Part shown: positions 7,308 to 8,812 of the stretch, one piece after another
How the letters are laid out: each line of letters opens with the position of its first letter
Position numbering within the stretch: the stretch's first letter is position 1
From: an uncultured Oscillospiraceae bacterium
GTDB lineage: Bacteria; Bacillota_A; Clostridia; Oscillospirales; Oscillospiraceae
Assembly (NCBI GenBank): GCA_900770015.1
Contig: CAAGIU010000467.1
Span: 1-8,812 of the forward strand
Reading direction: 5' to 3'
Length of the DNA stretch: 8,812 bases
Program-made: the position numbers and the translations under genes
The notes under the pieces: generated by a model
What the model was told of the DNA's origin: nothing
What the model saw: the letters and a program-made list of their open reading frames with translations, nothing else
Database searches by the model: none

Positions 7308-8333
7308 ATGAAAGCATTATTCATTGGCGGTACCGGGACCATCAGCATGGCCATCACCCGGCTGCTGGCATCGAAAAAGGATTGGGAAGTGTATCTTCTG
7401 AACCGGGGCAGCCGTCGGGCAGAAGTACCCGAAACCGTCCGCTGGATTCAGGCCGATATTTCCGACGAGGAAGCCGTTCGGCAGGCGCTCGGGGGTATGA
7501 AATTCGACTGCGTGTGTGAGTTCATCGGCTTTGTACCGGCGCAGGTTCAGCGGGATATCCGGCTCTTCACCAGCAGGACGAAGCAGTACATCTACATCAG
7601 CTCCGCCTCCGCCTACCACAAGCCCGCAAAGGACTACCGCATCACCGAGGGCACGGCGCTGGCAAATCCCTACTGGCAGTACTCCCGGGACAAGATTGCC
7701 TGCGAGGACATTCTGATGAAAGCCTACCGGGAGCAGCAGTTCCCGGTGACCATCGTCCGTCCCAGCCACACCTATGACAACCGGAACGTACCTCTGGGCG
7801 TTCACGGCAATAACGGCAGCTACCAGGTACTGAAACGGATGCTGGAAGGAAAGCCCGTCATCATCCACGGCGACGGCACCTCCCTGTGGACCATGACCCA
7901 CAACTCCGACTTTGCCGTGGGCTATGTGGGCCTGATGGGCAATCCCCACGCCATCGGCGAGGCCTTCCAGATCACAAATGATGAAACCCTGACCTGGAAT
8001 CAGATCTACCAGGCCATTGCCGATGCCCTGGGGGTGGAGCTGAAGGCTTACCATGTTTCCTCGGAATTCCTGGCTACCGTGTCCGACTACGATTTCACCG
8101 GCAGTCTGATTGGCGATAAGGCCAACTGCGTGGTCTTCGACAACAGCAAGCTGAAGCGGGCTGTGCCGGACTTCCATCCCACCGTCCGCTTTGAGGAGGG
8201 CATCCGGGACACCATCGCAAACATTATGGCCCATCCCGAGCTGCAAAAGGAAGATCCCGAATTCGACGCCTGGTGCGACCGGGTGATTGACGCCCTGGAA
8301 GCCTGCAAAAAGACCTTCCCGGGCAGGCCGTAA
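7308..8333 (+). CDS. Atypical SDR family NAD(P)-dependent epimerase/dehydratase-like protein
   Basis: Predicted soluble oxidoreductase or epimerase of the extended SDR type, 341 residues. The Rossmann start is MKALFIGGTGTIS (1-13): the third glycine of the usual GxxGxxG is Ser13. An acceptor strand follows (VYLLNRGSR, 28-36), then a DI segment after strand 3 (QADIS, 48-52). The active-site region has YISSASAYH (95-103, catalytic Ser candidates 98, 99 and 101) and YSRDK (Tyr125, Lys129), the SDR YxxxK pair. IVRPSHTY then resembles the xxRPxxxYG segment of sugar-nucleotide epimerases, and the C-terminal half looks like a substrate-binding lobe. The substrate cannot be read from the sequence; no sugar-pathway genes are nearby. 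I chose the ATG at 7308, not codons further upstream in the open frame, because GGGGAG at 7294-7299 gives an 8-base spacer and the promoter ends at 7273. Confidence 0.86.
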   Translation: MKALFIGGTGTISMAITRLLASKKDWEVYLLNRGSRRAEVPETVRWIQADISDEEAVRQALGGMKFDCVCEFIGFVPAQVQRDIRLFTSRTKQYIYISSASAYHKPAKDYRITEGTALANPYWQYSRDKIACEDILMKAYREQQFPVTIVRPSHTYDNRNVPLGVHGNNGSYQVLKRMLEGKPVIIHGDGTSLWTMTHNSDFAVGYVGLMGNPHAIGEAFQITNDETLTWNQIYQAIADALGVELKAYHVSSEFLATVSDYDFTGSLIGDKANCVVFDNSKLKRAVPDFHPTVRFEEGIRDTIANIMAHPELQKEDPEFDAWCDRVIDALEACKKTFPGRP

Positions 8334-8425
8334 CCGCTTCCGGGAGATGGCGATTATGGCATAATTCCGCTGAATACTGTATCCTGGGCAGAACCAGGCA
8401 TCTACAACCGACAGATCGTGAATTG

Positions 8426-8432
8426 AAGGAGG
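8426..8432 (+). promoter_or_regulatory. Consensus Shine-Dalgarno for the small 3' gene
   Basis: A perfect AAGGAGG sits 8 bases before a GTG at 8441-8443. This decides the start of the following gene: the longer frame begins at a TTG (8423) that would overlap the ribosome binding site. Confidence 0.7.
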
Positions 8433-8440
8433 AAGAAACA

Positions 8441-8746
8441 GTGAAACTGGTTCTTGAATTCGACCTGGATGCGGATATGATAGAAGTCCCGCAATCTGTT
8501 ATTGATCAGAGGGAGCTTCTGCAAAAACGCTTCTTCAAATGGCTCTACAATCCCCAAACCAGGCATAACTATTGGGTTACGATGCGCGTTAGCAGCGGGA
8601 AAACTTTCACCGGAGTAAGATATCGCAGTGATGCATTTGTAGAATGGCTGAATAAAAAGGTTTTGGCGAAGGAAGCAGAAAAGGCGTATGTGATCGAAGA
8701 ACATCTCCCGCAATACTCTGCTGACATTCCAAAGCTTCAGTTCTGA
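8441..8746 (+). CDS. Hypothetical small protein (101 aa)
   Basis: I do not recognise this protein. The GTG start follows a perfect AAGGAGG at 8 bases, the strongest evidence that it is translated. The product is soluble-looking, mixed charge, with no signal peptide, membrane segment or cysteine. It opens with a short strand-like segment (MKLVLEFDLDADMIEVP), then a helix (QRELLQKRFFKWLYN), an aromatic stretch (HNYWVTMRV), a strand-turn-strand (GKTFTGVRYRSDAFVEWL) and a Lys/Glu-rich helix. GC content is about 46% by eye, against about 60% for the genes to the left, which suggests a different origin or weaker selection. It begins 107 bases after the SDR gene on the same strand. No good promoter or terminator is seen in that gap, so co-transcription is possible. 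Confidence 0.62.
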   Translation: MKLVLEFDLDADMIEVPQSVIDQRELLQKRFFKWLYNPQTRHNYWVTMRVSSGKTFTGVRYRSDAFVEWLNKKVLAKEAEKAYVIEEHLPQYSADIPKLQF

Positions 8747-8812
8747 GAAAATGCAAGACCGCTGGGTGATAATCCTGATGGTACTATACACCATTGGATA
8801 CAGCCCGGTATC

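Noticed and set aside
7317..8246. 309-codon minus-strand frame opposite the SDR gene
   Set aside because: Codon-aligned shadow with no domain and no ribosome binding site; the SDR frame has the Rossmann loop and YxxxK.
8317..8345. Inverted repeat TCCCGG/CCGGGA at the end of the SDR gene as a terminator
   Set aside because: The loop is 17 bases, the stem only 6 bp and partly inside the coding end, and no T-run follows.
8383..8398. Small hairpin CCTGG-N6-CCAGG before the 101-aa gene
   Set aside because: Five-bp stem with no T-run or conserved context; easily due to chance.
8402..8794. 130-codon minus-strand frame over the 101-aa gene
   Set aside because: Codon-aligned antisense of a gene with a perfect AAGGAGG and GTG start; no comparable start signal on the minus strand.

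Overview
The window looks like a chromosomal housekeeping segment from a fairly GC-rich member of the Firmicutes. The best guess is a gut-type Clostridia of the Oscillospiraceae/Ruminococcaceae kind. This rests on the gene set (an SMC of Bacillus-like length next to FtsY, and YhbY next to NadD and YqeK as in the yqeI-nadD-yqeK order of Bacillus subtilis), strong AAGGAGG-type ribosome binding sites, and coding sequence that is about 60% GC by eye. The taxon is inference; the sequence contains no rRNA gene.

Positions 1-6485 are one tightly packed, leftward (minus-strand) gene cluster. In order of transcription it holds smc (GTG start, with its own near-consensus promoter at 6527-6555), ftsY, an XTP/dITP diphosphatase (rdgB), a YhbY/CRM-domain ribosome-assembly protein with a long basic tail, and a NadD-YqeK fusion that runs off the left edge. 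Gaps are 25, 10 and 30 bases, and rdgB and yhbY overlap by 14 bases, so translation is probably coupled. The cluster joins chromosome segregation, membrane protein targeting, nucleotide-pool cleaning, ribosome assembly and NAD synthesis: growth-linked functions rather than one pathway.

Positions 6486-7307 hold a second leftward gene, an HD-domain phosphohydrolase resembling 5'-deoxynucleotidases, and a divergent promoter region of 112 bases. That region has an extended -10 promoter going left, a TTGACG-17-TACAAT promoter going right, and a 20-bp dyad (ACAACA-N8-TGTTGT) exactly between them that could be a shared operator.

Positions 7308-8812 are rightward. They hold an atypical SDR/NAD-dependent epimerase-like protein, then a drop to about 46% GC with a small unrecognised gene (101 aa, perfect Shine-Dalgarno, GTG start), then 66 bases that may begin another gene. 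This right end is the only part with an accessory look.

No IS element, CRISPR array, tRNA, rRNA, phage gene or clear intrinsic terminator was found. I see no convincing previously undescribed system. The points most worth a second look are the NadD-YqeK fusion, the dyad between the divergent promoters, the near absence of three codons (TTA, CTA, TCA) across all genes, and the unknown gene at the right end.
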